Shown: piece by piece, positions 27,353-36,489 of the stretch
Position numbering within the stretch: position 1 is the stretch's first letter
How the letters are laid out: each line of letters starts with the position of its first letter
DNA from: Maritimibacter sp. REDSEA-S28_B5
GTDB lineage: Bacteria; Pseudomonadota; Alphaproteobacteria; Rhodobacterales; Rhodobacteraceae
Length of the DNA stretch: 64,000 bases
Assembly (NCBI GenBank): GCA_001626765.1
Contig: LUOO01000045.1
Span: 48,071-112,070 of the forward strand
Direction of reading: 5' to 3'
Notes under the pieces: generated by a model
The model's database searches: none
Seen by the model: only the letters and a program-made list of their open reading frames with translations
What the model was told of the DNA's origin: nothing
Translations under genes and position numbers: made by a program

Positions 27353-28273
27353 ATGACCACGCTCGTTTTCGGACATAAATCTCCTGACACCGATTCCACC
27401 GGCTCGCCGCTGATCTGGGCCTGGTATCTGAACGAGGTCAAAGGCGTCGACGCCAAGGCCGTGCTGCTGGGGGAACCCAACACCGAGGCGCTGTTCATGC
27501 TCGACCGTTGGGAACAAACGAAGCCCGAGATCATCAGCGAGTTGGCCCCCGGTCAGCGTTGCGTGATCGTGGACACCAACAACCCCGCCGAGCTGCCCTC
27601 CGCGATCAACGACGCGGACGTGGTGCAGATCATCGACCACCACAAACTCGTCGGCGGGCTCGAAACCAAAGGGCCGATCGACATCACGATCCGCCCGCTC
27701 GCCTGCACCGCGACCATCATGTATGACCTGATGGGCGACGACACGGCCCGGATGCCCAAGGAGATCAAGGCGCTCGCCCTGTCCTGCATCCTGTCGGACA
27801 CGCTGGAGTTCCGTTCGCCCACCACGACCGACCACGACGTGGACGTGGCCAAGACGCTGGCCAAGGAGCTGGGCCTGTCGATCCCCGACTATGCCGCCGA
27901 GATGTTTGCGGCCAAGTCGGACGTGAGCGCCTTTTCGGATGCCGAGCTTCTGCGCATGGACTCAAAGGAATACGAAGTGGGCGGCAAGTCGTTCCGCGTC
28001 TCGGTGCTCGAAACCACCGCGCCCAAGATCGTGCTCGACCGCAAGGACAGCCTGATGTCCTCGATGCCCAAGGTGGCCGAAGAAGACGGCGTCGATCAGG
28101 TGCTTCTGTTCATCGTCGACATTCTGAAGGAAGAGGCGACGCTGCTCGTCCCCAACGATCTGGTCAAGACCGTAGCCGAGAAGAGCTTTGCCACCGCCGT
28201 GTCGGGCGACACGGTCGTGCTGCCGGGCATCATGTCGCGCAAAAAGCAGATCATTCCGAACCTCGCGCTCTGA
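27353..28273 (+). CDS. ppaC: manganese-dependent inorganic pyrophosphatase (DHH family)
   Basis: Family II pyrophosphatase; hydrolyses PPi to two Pi in the cytoplasm. 306 residues. DHH-domain metal motifs are VFGHKSPDTDSTGS, CVIVDTNN and VQIIDHHKLVG. The DHHA2 domain carries the terminal MSRKKQIIPNLAL, matching the SRKKQ motif that binds pyrophosphate. The start at 27353 gives the standard MTTLVFGHKSPDTD. Confidence 0.95.
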   Translation: MTTLVFGHKSPDTDSTGSPLIWAWYLNEVKGVDAKAVLLGEPNTEALFMLDRWEQTKPEIISELAPGQRCVIVDTNNPAELPSAINDADVVQIIDHHKLVGGLETKGPIDITIRPLACTATIMYDLMGDDTARMPKEIKALALSCILSDTLEFRSPTTTDHDVDVAKTLAKELGLSIPDYAAEMFAAKSDVSAFSDAELLRMDSKEYEVGGKSFRVSVLETTAPKIVLDRKDSLMSSMPKVAEEDGVDQVLLFIVDILKEEATLLVPNDLVKTVAEKSFATAVSGDTVVLPGIMSRKKQIIPNLAL

Positions 28274-28297
28274 TCGCAGGACTGATCGGACCACGAC

Positions 28298-28322
28298 GGG
28301 CGGCTTTCGGGCCGCCCTTTTT
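28298..28322 (+). terminator. intrinsic terminator after ppaC
   Basis: GGGCGGC-tttcgg-GCCGCCC followed by TTTTT, 24 nt after the ppaC stop: a canonical Rho-independent terminator. Confidence 0.88.
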
Positions 28323-28402
28323 CGTTGCGGAACGCTGTCGTTTCCGGCTGCCCCTGCGGTTCACATCGGCTAAGCCTTTGGTCAGCCGACGAAGGAGCCG
28401 CC

Positions 28403-29275
28403 ATGACCCGTATCATCGAAAGCCTTGCCGACATTGCCGCGCCCTACGATGCGCTGTTTTGCGACCTTTGGGGCTGTGTCCATGACGGCCACACGCCCTT
28501 TCCCGAGGCCGTGGCGGCGCTGCAAGCGTTTCGCGCTATGGGCAAGCAGGTCATCCTCGTCACCAATGCGCCGCGTCATCGGGCGAGCGTGGGGCGGCAA
28601 CTGGCCAAGATGGGCCTGCCCACGGATACCTGGGACGCCATTGCGACCTCGGGCGATGCCGCACGGGTGGCGATGTTCACGGGCGCGGTGGGGTCGAAGG
28701 TCTGGTTCATGGGCGAGCCGGATGACCGGGTGTTTTTCGACCCGATGAAACTCATCGAGAACCCCGTGGATATCCGTGAAGTACCGCTGGACGAGGCGGA
28801 GGGGATCGTCTGTTGCGGTCCCTTCGATCCGCTGGCCGATCCGAACGACCTGCGGCCCGCGCTGCTGCTGGCCAAGCAGAAGGGGCTGAAGCTCCTTTGT
28901 GCCAACCCCGATATCGTCGTGGACCGCGGCGAGACGCGGGAATGGTGCGCCGGGGCGGTCGCGGCGATCTATACCGAGATGGGGGGCGAGAGCCTCTATT
29001 TCGGAAAGCCCCATCCGCCGATCTACGACCTTGCCCGGCGGCGGCTGGCGGCCATGGGGTCCCTGCCAGCGGACAACCGGATCCTTGCCATAGGGGACGG
29101 TATCCTGACCGACATAAAGGGTGCGCTGGGAGAGGATATCGATTCCCTCTTCATCACCGGCGGTCTCGCGCGCGCTGACACTGGCACCACGCGGCAACCG
29201 GACGCAGACCTGCTCAGCGCCTTTGTTTCAAGGGAAATGGTCGCACCGACCTATGCCATCGGCTATCTGCGCTAA
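28403..29275 (+). CDS. TIGR01459 family HAD-type hydrolase
   Basis: 290 residues, HAD superfamily class IIA (NagD-like cap). Motif I reads LFCDLWGCVHDGHTPFPEA, with WGC where most HADs have DGV. Motif II is VTNAPRHR. Motif III/IV are YFGKPHPPIYDLA and LAIGDGILTDIKGALGEDID. Start at 28403 is supported by GAAGGAG. Family substrates are not established. Confidence 0.9.
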   Translation: MTRIIESLADIAAPYDALFCDLWGCVHDGHTPFPEAVAALQAFRAMGKQVILVTNAPRHRASVGRQLAKMGLPTDTWDAIATSGDAARVAMFTGAVGSKVWFMGEPDDRVFFDPMKLIENPVDIREVPLDEAEGIVCCGPFDPLADPNDLRPALLLAKQKGLKLLCANPDIVVDRGETREWCAGAVAAIYTEMGGESLYFGKPHPPIYDLARRRLAAMGSLPADNRILAIGDGILTDIKGALGEDIDSLFITGGLARADTGTTRQPDADLLSAFVSREMVAPTYAIGYLR

Positions 29276-29394
29276 GACCAATTGGCACTTGATTTCTGCA
29301 ACTGCAAAGTAATATTATTGCTGGAACACGGCAATAAACCGCCATTTATTACCCACCGGATCTTTTGACCCCGGAACGCAGGAGCGAGGAGCCA
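29276..29394. promoter_or_regulatory. AT-rich TGC-repeat promoter region of the MaoC hydratase gene
   Basis: 119-nt AT-rich gap. It carries a TGC-rich motif TTTCTGCAACTGCAAAG (29290-29309 area), with CTGC units three bases apart, reminiscent of PhaR-type CTGC-N3-GCAG sites though not an exact match, and a loose dyad TTGCtggaacacgGCAA nearby. The downstream gene is a hydratase of the PhaJ type, so a PhaR link is conceivable. Confidence 0.3.
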
Positions 29395-29838
29395 ATGTTG
29401 GATAATTTCCCCCGAGGCACGATCTGCATCGAGGATCTCGAGATCGGGATGCAGCGGCACCTCACCAAGGAAGTCACTGACCGGGATATCGAGCTCTTTG
29501 CCGAGGTCTCGACCGATCGCAACCCCGTCCATCTGGACGAGGCATACGCGCAGGACACGATCTTCGAGGGCCGGATCGCCCACGGGATGCTGACGGCGGG
29601 GCTGATATCGGCGGTCATCGGCGAGCAGCTTCCGGGTCATGGCACGATCTACATGGGCCAGAGCCTCAAGTTCCTGGCCCCCGTGCGTCCCGGCGATGTG
29701 GTGCGCGCCGAGGTGACGGTGATGGAGATCGACCACGCCAAACGCCGCGTGACGCTCAAGACCGAGTGCCACGTGGCGGGCAAGCCGGTGCTCAAGGGCG
29801 AGGCGACGGTGCTGGCCCCCTCGAAGAAGTTCGACTGA
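29395..29838 (+). CDS. MaoC family dehydratase ((R)-enoyl-CoA hydratase-like)
   Basis: 147 residues, single hot-dog fold. The hydratase motif is present: DRNPVHLDEAYA (Asp and His catalytic pair) and RIAHGMLTAGLISAVIG. It hydrates trans-2-enoyl-CoA to (R)-3-hydroxyacyl-CoA, feeding PHA synthesis in PhaJ cases. ATG 29395 has GAGGAG upstream. It is monocistronic or leads into the aminotransferase gene 62 nt later. Confidence 0.87.
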   Translation: MLDNFPRGTICIEDLEIGMQRHLTKEVTDRDIELFAEVSTDRNPVHLDEAYAQDTIFEGRIAHGMLTAGLISAVIGEQLPGHGTIYMGQSLKFLAPVRPGDVVRAEVTVMEIDHAKRRVTLKTECHVAGKPVLKGEATVLAPSKKFD

Positions 29839-29900
29839 CGGCGCCCCGTCCCCAAGGTCGCCCCCTTGTCGTCGTTGTGCGCTTCCACGAAGATGCGGCC

Positions 29901-31028
29901 ATGACACGAGACATTGGCCACTCAGGCCCCCGCTATACCGATCTTGCCGCCTCGCTTCCCGCCTCGGTGCCCTTCGTGGGGCCAGAGACGCAGGAGCGTG
30001 ACCGTGGTCACCCGTTCAGCGCGCGCCTCGGTGCGAACGAGAGCCTCTTTGGCCCCTCGCCCCGCGCGGTGGCCGCGATGGCCGCGGCGACGGGCGAGAC
30101 GTGGAAATATGGCGACGCGCAAAGCTGGGACCTGCGGGCCGCTCTGGCCGGGCGGCTCGGCGTATCAATGGACAACATCATGGTGGGGGAAGGCATCGAC
30201 GGCCTTCTGGGCTATCTCGTGCGGCTTGTCGTCGGACCGGGGGACAAGGTGGTGACCTCGCTCGGCGCCTATCCGACCTTCAACTACCATGTGGCGGGCT
30301 TTGGCGGTGATCTGGTCACGGTCCCCTACAGGGACGACCACGAGGACCCGGTGGCGCTGATCGACAAGGCGCGCGAAGTGGGCGCGAAGCTCGTCTATAT
30401 CGCGAACCCCGACAACCCGATGGGCACATGGCACGACGCGGCCACGATGCAGCGGATGATCGAAACGGTGCCGGAGGGGACGCTTCTGGTGCTGGACGAG
30501 GCCTATCTCGAGTTCGCGCCCGAAGGCACCGCACCCGCGCTCGACGTGACCGATCCGCGTGTGATCCGGATGCGGACGTTTTCCAAGGCCTATGGCCTGG
30601 CGGGGGCGCGGGTCGGCTATGCCATCGGGACCGCCGATCTGATCTCGGCCTTCAACAAGGTGCGCAACCACTTCGGCATGGCGCGGCTGTCGCAGGTCGG
30701 GGCGCTGGCGGCGCTCGAAGACGAGGATTACCTCGCCGAGGTGCAGGCCAAGGTCGTCGTGGCGCGGGGCCGGATCGCGGAAATCGCGGCGGCGAACGGG
30801 TTGACCTCTCTGCCCTCGGCCACCAATTTCGTGACCATAGACTGCGGGTCGGACGGGGCATTTGCCCGCGCCGTGCTGGGCGAGTTGATCGCGCGCGATG
30901 TGTTCGTGCGGATGCCCTTTGCAGAGCCGCAGGACCGCTGCATCCGGGTGTCGGTGGGCGAGCCCGAGGACCTCGACGTCCTTGCGAGCGCCTTGCCAGA
31001 GGCATTGGCGGCGGCGCGGGGCGACTAG
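29901..31028 (+). CDS. HisC-like PLP aminotransferase
   Basis: 375 residues, fold type I class II aminotransferase. The PLP Lys lies in MRTFSKAYGLAGARVGY; also IANPDNPMGTW and LLVLDEAYLEFAPEG. It resembles histidinol-phosphate aminotransferase, but it lacks his neighbours, so the amino acid substrate is open. Start ATG 29901 gives MTRDIGHSGPRY. The next gene begins 6 nt after its stop. Confidence 0.85.
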   Translation: MTRDIGHSGPRYTDLAASLPASVPFVGPETQERDRGHPFSARLGANESLFGPSPRAVAAMAAATGETWKYGDAQSWDLRAALAGRLGVSMDNIMVGEGIDGLLGYLVRLVVGPGDKVVTSLGAYPTFNYHVAGFGGDLVTVPYRDDHEDPVALIDKAREVGAKLVYIANPDNPMGTWHDAATMQRMIETVPEGTLLVLDEAYLEFAPEGTAPALDVTDPRVIRMRTFSKAYGLAGARVGYAIGTADLISAFNKVRNHFGMARLSQVGALAALEDEDYLAEVQAKVVVARGRIAEIAAANGLTSLPSATNFVTIDCGSDGAFARAVLGELIARDVFVRMPFAEPQDRCIRVSVGEPEDLDVLASALPEALAAARGD

Positions 31029-31033
31029 CGCGA

Positions 31034-31456
31034 ATGTCGGAAAAGGACAAGAATTTGGGGCCTATGCCCCATCATCCGGTCAGCGTATACGCGAAAAGTG
31101 CGAGGGTGGCGCGGGAGCTGGTCGTCACGCGCGACTGGGTATCGAGCGTATCGGACCCGATCCGCTTCACCTCCGGCACCCCGATCGACCTGACGGGGCG
31201 CGAGGAGGTGCGGCACGGGCATCGCTGGCTCTGGGCCATCGCGGAAGGGCGCGAGGGCTGGGTGCCGGACGGGGTCGTGGCCTTTGTCGACCGCACGCCC
31301 TACGCGCTTCATGATCATTCGGCGGTGGAACTCACCTGCCAGGCGGGCGAGGTGCTGACGGCCATCGAGCGCACCCACGGCTGGACGCTGTGCCGGAGCG
31401 GTTCGGGCGAAACTGGCTGGGTGCCGGACGGGCACCTCGAGTTTCCCGAAGCTTAA
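31034..31456 (+). CDS. SH3-like domain protein
   Basis: 140 residues with two tandem SH3-like segments. One is about 40-85 (PIDLTGREEV, HRWLWAIAEGREGWVPDGVV) and one about 90-138 (SAVELTCQAGEVLTAIERTH, ETGWVPDGHLEFPEA). Each ends in GWVPDG. No signal peptide. Function unknown; probably cotranscribed with the upstream aminotransferase. Its stop overlaps the stop of the convergent FAD oxidase inside GCTTAAAGC. Confidence 0.78.
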   Translation: MSEKDKNLGPMPHHPVSVYAKSARVARELVVTRDWVSSVSDPIRFTSGTPIDLTGREEVRHGHRWLWAIAEGREGWVPDGVVAFVDRTPYALHDHSAVELTCQAGEVLTAIERTHGWTLCRSGSGETGWVPDGHLEFPEA

Positions 31457-32757
31457 AGCTTGTCCCGGATTGAATACCAGAGCATCGCGGCGGCCAGAAG
31501 CGGCGCACGCAGCGCGGCACCGCCCGGAAAACGCGGGGTCGGCACGCTGGCCATGAGGTCGAACCGCCCCGCCTGTCCCGCCAGCGCCTCGGCCATGATC
31601 TTGCCCGCCATGGTGCCCAGCGCCACGCCCTGCCCCGAGTAACCGGAGATGTCGTAGACCTTGGACGACAGCCGCGCCACATGCGGCAGGCGGCTCATCG
31701 TGATGCCCAGCGTGCCACCCCAAGCATAGTCGATTTTCACGTCACGAAGCTGGGGGAAAATCTCGACCATCGGCTTGCCCGCCTTGGCCGCGATGTCGTC
31801 GGGGAACTTGTAGCCGTAGGACTCGCCGCCCCCGAAAAGCATCCGCTTGTCGGCGGAGAGGCGGAAGTAGTTGATGACGAACTTGCTGTCGGCCACGGCG
31901 TGATTGCCGGGAAGCAGGTCGTCGGCAAGCGCGCCGAGCGGCTCGGTCGCTACGATGAAATTGTTGATGGGCATCACGCGCGCGGCGGTGCGCGGCTCGG
32001 CCTTGCCGAGATAACCATTCGTGGCCCATAGGACGTTATCGGCTTTGATGGTGGCGCGGTTGGTCTTGACTGTCACGCGCGGGCCTTCGGTGACCGACAG
32101 GACGCGCGAGGTTTCAAAGAGCCGCGCCCCGGCGGCGAGGGCGCCCCGCGCCAGTCCCAGCGCAAGTTTCAAGGGGTGGATATGGCCGGATGCCGTGTCG
32201 ATGAGGCCGCCGTGGTAGGCGTCCGAGGCGCAGAGCGCGCGGAGTTCTTCGCGGTCCAGGGCCGACATGGAATTGTGGCCGTACTCCTCTTTCATCTTGC
32301 GAACGTAAGCATGCGTATGTTTCACGAAGCCCGGCTTGTGGTCGGCGTGGATCACCCCCGGCACCCACTCCGCCCCACCCGCGAACTCGTCCGCCAAGGC
32401 GCGGGTCAGGTCGACCGCCTCGCAGCCGATGTCCCACAGTGCCCGCGCGCGTTCCACGCCCACGAGTTTCTCGAGCGTATCCTGTTCGATCCGCTGGCCA
32501 ACGGAGACCTGCCCGCCGTTGCGCCCCGATGCGCCGAAGCCAACGCGCGAGGCTTCGAGCAGCACCACGTCGAGCCCCGCCCGCGCCATGTGGAGCGCGG
32601 CGGACAGGCCGGTAAAGCCGCCGCCAATCACGACCACATCCGCAGAAAGGGCCCCCTCGGCCGGGTCCATCGGGGGCAACAGATCCACCGTCGCCGCATA
32701 GTAAGAGGCCGGGTATTCACCCGGCCTGTCGTTCACTGTGAGGATGTCGAGCGCCAT
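31453..32757 (-). CDS. FAD-dependent amine oxidase (gamma-glutamylputrescine oxidase-like)
   Basis: 434 residues, DAO/PuuB-type flavoprotein. The N-terminal FAD motif is VVVIGGGFTGLSAALHMARAG, and ASGRNGGQVSVG follows. The C-terminal motif is DISGYSGQGVALGTMAGKI. It sits 10 nt after the SpuC-type aminotransferase gene on the minus strand, in the putrescine cluster, which supports oxidation of gamma-glutamylputrescine or a related amine. Start ATG 32757 lacks a strong Shine-Dalgarno site. Confidence 0.88.
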   Translation of the reverse strand: MALDILTVNDRPGEYPASYYAATVDLLPPMDPAEGALSADVVVIGGGFTGLSAALHMARAGLDVVLLEASRVGFGASGRNGGQVSVGQRIEQDTLEKLVGVERARALWDIGCEAVDLTRALADEFAGGAEWVPGVIHADHKPGFVKHTHAYVRKMKEEYGHNSMSALDREELRALCASDAYHGGLIDTASGHIHPLKLALGLARGALAAGARLFETSRVLSVTEGPRVTVKTNRATIKADNVLWATNGYLGKAEPRTAARVMPINNFIVATEPLGALADDLLPGNHAVADSKFVINYFRLSADKRMLFGGGESYGYKFPDDIAAKAGKPMVEIFPQLRDVKIDYAWGGTLGITMSRLPHVARLSSKVYDISGYSGQGVALGTMAGKIMAEALAGQAGRFDLMASVPTPRFPGGAALRAPLLAAAMLWYSIRDKL

Positions 32758-32767
32758 GGGTTCGCGA

Positions 32768-34165
32768 TCAGTCCGCCGTTTCCAGAAGCCCTGCGTCCTT
32801 GACATTCTTGTAGGCCTCGTCGAGCGACTGCACCGCGCGTTCAAAGAGCACGTCGATGTCGGATTTCGTCATCACAAGCGGCGGGGCGACGATCATGCGG
32901 TCGTAGACGTGGCGCATGATCAGGTTGTTGCCAAAGCAGCGTTCACGGGTCATGAGGCCCACGGTTCCAGGCTTGGCCTTGAACGGCTTGCGCGAGGATT
33001 TGTCGGCGGTGAGCGCGAGCGAGGCCATCATGCCCACGATGGTCGTCTCGCCCACGAAGGGGTGATCGGCCAGCTGGTGCCATTTCTCGGCCAGATAGGG
33101 CCCCGCCTCGTCGCGCACGTGATCGACGATCTTTTCCTCTTCGATGATCCGCAGGTTCTCGAGTGCCACGGCACAGGCGACCGGGTGGCCGGAATAGGTG
33201 TAGCCGTGGTTGAAGTCGTCGCGCCCGATGACCTCGGCCACTTTGTCCGACACGATCGACGCGCCCAGCGGGATGTAGCCTGAGGTGATGCCCTTGGCGA
33301 CAGTCATGATGTCGGGCTGGATGTCGTAATACTCGGACCCGAACCATTCGCCCGTGCGGCCAAAGCCGGTGATGACCTCGTCCGCGATGAGCAGAATGTC
33401 ACGCTCACGGCAGATGCGGTTCACTTCGGGCCAGTAGGTCGAGGGCGGGATGATCACGCCGCCTGCGCCCTGAATGGGTTCGGCAATGAAGGCCGCGACC
33501 TTGTCCTCGCCCAACTCGTCGATCTTCTGCTCAAGCTCGCGGGCGCGCATGATCCCGAACTCTTCGGGGCTCATGTCGCCGCCTTCGAGATACCAGTAGG
33601 GCTGACCAATGTGGTGGATGCCGGGGATCGGCAGACCGCCCTGCGAGTGGATCGACGCCATGCCGCCCAGGCTTCCCGACCCCATAGAGGTCCCGTGGTA
33701 GGCATTTTTGCGGCTGATCACGTTGAACTTTTCTGGCTTGCCCAGCGCGGCCCAGTAGGCGCGAACCATGCGCAGGTTGGTGTCGTTCGCCTCGGAGCCG
33801 CCCGAAGCGTAGAACACGTGGTTCAGGTCGCCCGGCGCGAGCTCGGCCAGCTTCTGTGACAGCGCGATGGCGGGCACGTGGGAGGACATGAAGAAGGTGT
33901 TGTAGTAGGGTAGTTCCTTCATCTGACGGGCCGCCACATCGGCCAGCTCGTCGCGCCCGTAGCCGATGTTGACGCACCAGAGGCCCGCCATCGCGTCGAG
34001 GATGCTTTGCCCCTCGCTGTCGGTCAGCGTCACGCCCTCGGCCCGAGTGATGATGCGCGCGCCCTTTTCGCCCAGCGATTTGTTCGCCGAGAAGGGATGC
34101 ATATGGTGCGCCGCGTCGATGGCCTGAAGCTCGGCGGTGGGCATGTGATTCGTGATATTGTTCAT
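32768..34165 (-). CDS. spuC: class III aminotransferase, putrescine:pyruvate (SpuC)-like
   Basis: 465 residues, PLP class III aminotransferase (omega-amino acid group). The N-terminal HHMHPFSANKSLGEKGAR is typical of the SpuC/polyamine subgroup. The Asp of PLP binding is in LLIADEVITGFGRTGEW and the Schiff-base Lys in IMTVAKGITSGYIPLGA. It probably transfers the amino group of putrescine to pyruvate, giving 4-aminobutanal. A TTTGATCAAA-like operator (34278-34289) lies about 115 nt upstream. Confidence 0.85.
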   Translation of the reverse strand: MNNITNHMPTAELQAIDAAHHMHPFSANKSLGEKGARIITRAEGVTLTDSEGQSILDAMAGLWCVNIGYGRDELADVAARQMKELPYYNTFFMSSHVPAIALSQKLAELAPGDLNHVFYASGGSEANDTNLRMVRAYWAALGKPEKFNVISRKNAYHGTSMGSGSLGGMASIHSQGGLPIPGIHHIGQPYWYLEGGDMSPEEFGIMRARELEQKIDELGEDKVAAFIAEPIQGAGGVIIPPSTYWPEVNRICRERDILLIADEVITGFGRTGEWFGSEYYDIQPDIMTVAKGITSGYIPLGASIVSDKVAEVIGRDDFNHGYTYSGHPVACAVALENLRIIEEEKIVDHVRDEAGPYLAEKWHQLADHPFVGETTIVGMMASLALTADKSSRKPFKAKPGTVGLMTRERCFGNNLIMRHVYDRMIVAPPLVMTKSDIDVLFERAVQSLDEAYKNVKDAGLLETAD

Positions 34166-34277
34166 GGGGCCTCCCGGTCGGGTCGTGCGCGCCGCCTCTT
34201 CAAGATGGCCTGTGCGCGAGGGGTCGTGAGTGGGATCCGGCGTCGCAAGAAGGCTGCGCCGGGCGTCGCCGGTCACA

Positions 34278-34289
34278 ATATGATCAAAT
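34278..34289. promoter_or_regulatory. GntR operator candidate upstream of spuC
   Basis: ATATGATCAAAT, one mismatch from the palindrome TTTGATCAAA found at three other sites of the polyamine region. Placed between spuC and the regulator gene. Confidence 0.6.
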
Positions 34290-34321
34290 TTTTCCGTGTC
34301 AACGCAGGTGCGGGGTCAGGG

Positions 34322-35002
34322 TCAAAGGAAATCGGGGGCTTTGCCTTCGTCCTCGGTGGCGAGCGACGAGCGCACCTGCCGGATGCCTTGCTCGATGTCG
34401 GCGCGGATCGCCTGTGCCACGCCCTCGGCATCGCCCGCGCGCATTGCCGCCAGCGCTTCCTGATGCTGGTCGGGCAGGTTCGCGGTGCCCGCACGGCCCA
34501 GCATGACCCGAAGGGACGGGCCGGTGCGCAGCCACAACATGTTGGAGATCGAGAGGAGCACCGGGGCCTCGGCGCGTTCGTAGAGCCGGACGTGAAACAG
34601 CCGGTTGCCTTCGAGATACCCCCGCACGTCCCCCTTGGAGATCGCATCGTCCACCTTTGCATCAAGGGTTTCGAGCGTGGCAATGGTCGACTGGTCCAGA
34701 CGGGGCACCGCGCGGCGGGCCAGTTCCGGCTCTACCGCGAGACGCGCAAAGGCCAGTTGATCATAGGTGTGGGCGTCCATCTCTGGCACGCTGACCCGGC
34801 GGTTTCCCTTGAAGCTCAATGCCCCTTCCGAGGTCAGGCGGCGGATCGCCTCGCGCGCGGGGGTCATGCCAAGGCCCAGCAGATCGACCAGTCCCTGGAT
34901 GGTCACGGCCTGCCCAGGTGCAAGTTCGCCGGTGAGAATCATGTCCCTGAGCGCGCGATAGGCACGTTCGTGATCGGGCAGTTTGGCGTGGGTCTGGTTC
35001 AT
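34322..35002 (-). CDS. GntR family (FCD) regulator of polyamine genes
   Basis: 226 residues. An N-terminal winged HTH (RAYRALRDMILTGELAPGQA, LLGLGMTPAREAIRRLTSEG) is followed by an all-helical FCD ligand domain (from about residue 80, with metal-type residues in FARLAVEPELARRAV and NRLFHVRLYERAE). It stands between spuC and the PotFGHI operon. TTTGATCAAA palindromes precede it, spuC and potF, so it most likely represses all three, with a polyamine or its product as ligand. Confidence 0.85.
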   Translation of the reverse strand: MNQTHAKLPDHERAYRALRDMILTGELAPGQAVTIQGLVDLLGLGMTPAREAIRRLTSEGALSFKGNRRVSVPEMDAHTYDQLAFARLAVEPELARRAVPRLDQSTIATLETLDAKVDDAISKGDVRGYLEGNRLFHVRLYERAEAPVLLSISNMLWLRTGPSLRVMLGRAGTANLPDQHQEALAAMRAGDAEGVAQAIRADIEQGIRQVRSSLATEDEGKAPDFL

Positions 35003-35071
35003 CGAGTGCTTTCCGGTCGGTGCAGTGGGGGCTGGTCTGACCAACGAAACGCACCATAGACGCCCCCTGTC

Positions 35072-35085
35072 CATTTGATCAAATG
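35072..35085. promoter_or_regulatory. GntR operator candidate, perfect 14-bp palindrome
   Basis: CATTTGATCAAATG, a perfect 14-bp palindrome upstream of the GntR gene start at 35002: probable autoregulatory site. Confidence 0.65.
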
Positions 35086-35109
35086 CTTTGGCGATGAGGT
35101 CACAGGGCG

Positions 35110-35268
35110 GCGAACGCGCGTTCCTTATGGACCGCCTTCTGGCACGGGGCGAACGCGCGTCAGGGGCGTGCGGGCAGACACCGGATGCGGTTCTGGCGCC
35201 GCCCAAAACTTGAGCAATGCCCAATGTGTGAGCCACTTTGCGGCGGATCGCGGGATATTGCCCATTGC
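35110..35268. promoter_or_regulatory. repeats in GntR/potF divergent region
   Basis: Two structures lie beside the operators. A 12-nt direct repeat GCGAACGCGCGT occurs at 35110-35121 and 35149-35160. A near-inverted pair, GCAATGCCCAAT (35214-35225) and ATTGCCCATTGC (35257-35268), is spaced by 31 nt. They may be sites for a second regulator. Confidence 0.35.
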
Positions 35269-35282
35269 CTGCTTGAGGTCGT

Positions 35283-35292
35283 TTTGATCAAA
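35283..35292. promoter_or_regulatory. GntR operator candidate upstream of potF
   Basis: TTTGATCAAA about 100 nt upstream of the potF ATG; the same palindrome as at 35074 and 42151. Confidence 0.65.
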
Positions 35293-35391
35293 TGCCCCGG
35301 ACGAAACCCAACCGCGCGACGAGTCATCCGACCCGTGAGGTTCGCGTTTCGCAACGAAAACACAGGCCTAAGAACCAACAGGAAGGCAATC

Positions 35392-36474
35392 ATGAAACTC
35401 AAAACCCTGCTCCTTGCAGCGACCGCGATGGGTGCGCAGGCCGCGATGGCCGACGAAGTGCGCGTCTACAACTGGTCCGACTACATCGACGAAGAGCTTC
35501 TGACCAAGTTCGAGGAAGAGACCGGGATCGAGCTGATCTACGACGTGTTCGATTCGAACGAACTGCTTGAAACCAAGATGCTCGCGGGCGGGTCCGGCTA
35601 TGACGTCGTGGTGCCGACGGGATCTTTCCTGCAGCGCCAGATCGCGGCGGGCGCGTTCCAGAAGCTCGACAAGTCGAAGCTGCCTAACATCGAAAACATG
35701 TGGGACGTGATCGAAGAGCGGACTTCGCAATACGATCCGGGCAACGAATACGCGATCAACTACATGTGGGGCACCACGGGCATCGGCGCGAACGTCGGCA
35801 AGGTGACCGAAGTGCTGGGCGAGGATGCGCCCATCGACAGTCTCGCGCTGGTCTTCGATCCGGCGAACATGGAAAAGCTCGCCTCCTGCGGCGTGATGAT
35901 GCTCGACGCGCCGGACGAGATGATCCCGGCCGCGCTGACCTACATCGGCGAGGACCCGGACACCAAGGACCCCGAGGTGATTGCAAAGGTCGAGCCGGTC
36001 TTTGCCGCCATCGCCCCCTATGTGCAGAAGTTCCACTCCTCGGAATACATCGAGGCGCTGGCGAACGGCGACATCTGCGTGGCCTTCGGCTGGTCCGGCG
36101 ACATCCTGCAATCGCGTGACCGCGCGGCGGAAGCCGACAATGGCAACGAGATCGTCTACAACGCGCCCAAGGAAGGCGCGCTGATGTGGTTCGACCAGAT
36201 GGCGATCCCGGTGGACGCACCGAACCCGGAAGGTGCGCATGCCTTCCTCAACTTCATCATGGACCCCGAGAACATGGCGGCGGCGTCGAACTACGTCTAC
36301 TACGCCAACGGCAACAAAGCCTCACAGGAGTTCCTGAACGAGGACGTGATCGGCGACACCGCCATCTACCCGGACGAGGCGACGCTGGAGAACCTCTACA
36401 CCAAAGGGCCCTATGACGCGCAGGTGCAGCGCACCGTCACGCGGCTCTGGACCAAGGTCAAATCGGGCACCTGA
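35392..36474 (+). CDS. potF: putrescine-type ABC transporter substrate-binding protein
   Basis: 360 residues. Signal peptide MKLKTLLLAATAMGAQAAMA (cleavage before DEV). The mature start VRVYNWSDYIDEELLTKFEE is diagnostic of PotD/PotF periplasmic polyamine receptors. Also visible are YDVVVPTGSFLQRQI and NYMWGTTGIGANVGK, which line the binding cleft in PotF. Only GGAAGG-type site upstream of ATG 35392. It is first gene of the potFGHI operon. Confidence 0.93.
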   Translation: MKLKTLLLAATAMGAQAAMADEVRVYNWSDYIDEELLTKFEEETGIELIYDVFDSNELLETKMLAGGSGYDVVVPTGSFLQRQIAAGAFQKLDKSKLPNIENMWDVIEERTSQYDPGNEYAINYMWGTTGIGANVGKVTEVLGEDAPIDSLALVFDPANMEKLASCGVMMLDAPDEMIPAALTYIGEDPDTKDPEVIAKVEPVFAAIAPYVQKFHSSEYIEALANGDICVAFGWSGDILQSRDRAAEADNGNEIVYNAPKEGALMWFDQMAIPVDAPNPEGAHAFLNFIMDPENMAAASNYVYYANGNKASQEFLNEDVIGDTAIYPDEATLENLYTKGPYDAQVQRTVTRLWTKVKSGT

Positions 36475-36489
36475 TCCGAACGATCTACC

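Noticed and set aside
29280..29310. Sigma-54 promoter-like TTGGCAC...CTGCA upstream of the MaoC gene
   Set aside because: The spacing between GG and GC is 12 nt instead of 10.
31453..31456. Overlap of convergent stops within GCTTAAAGC
   Set aside because: Short coincidence of two TAA codons; no functional implication.
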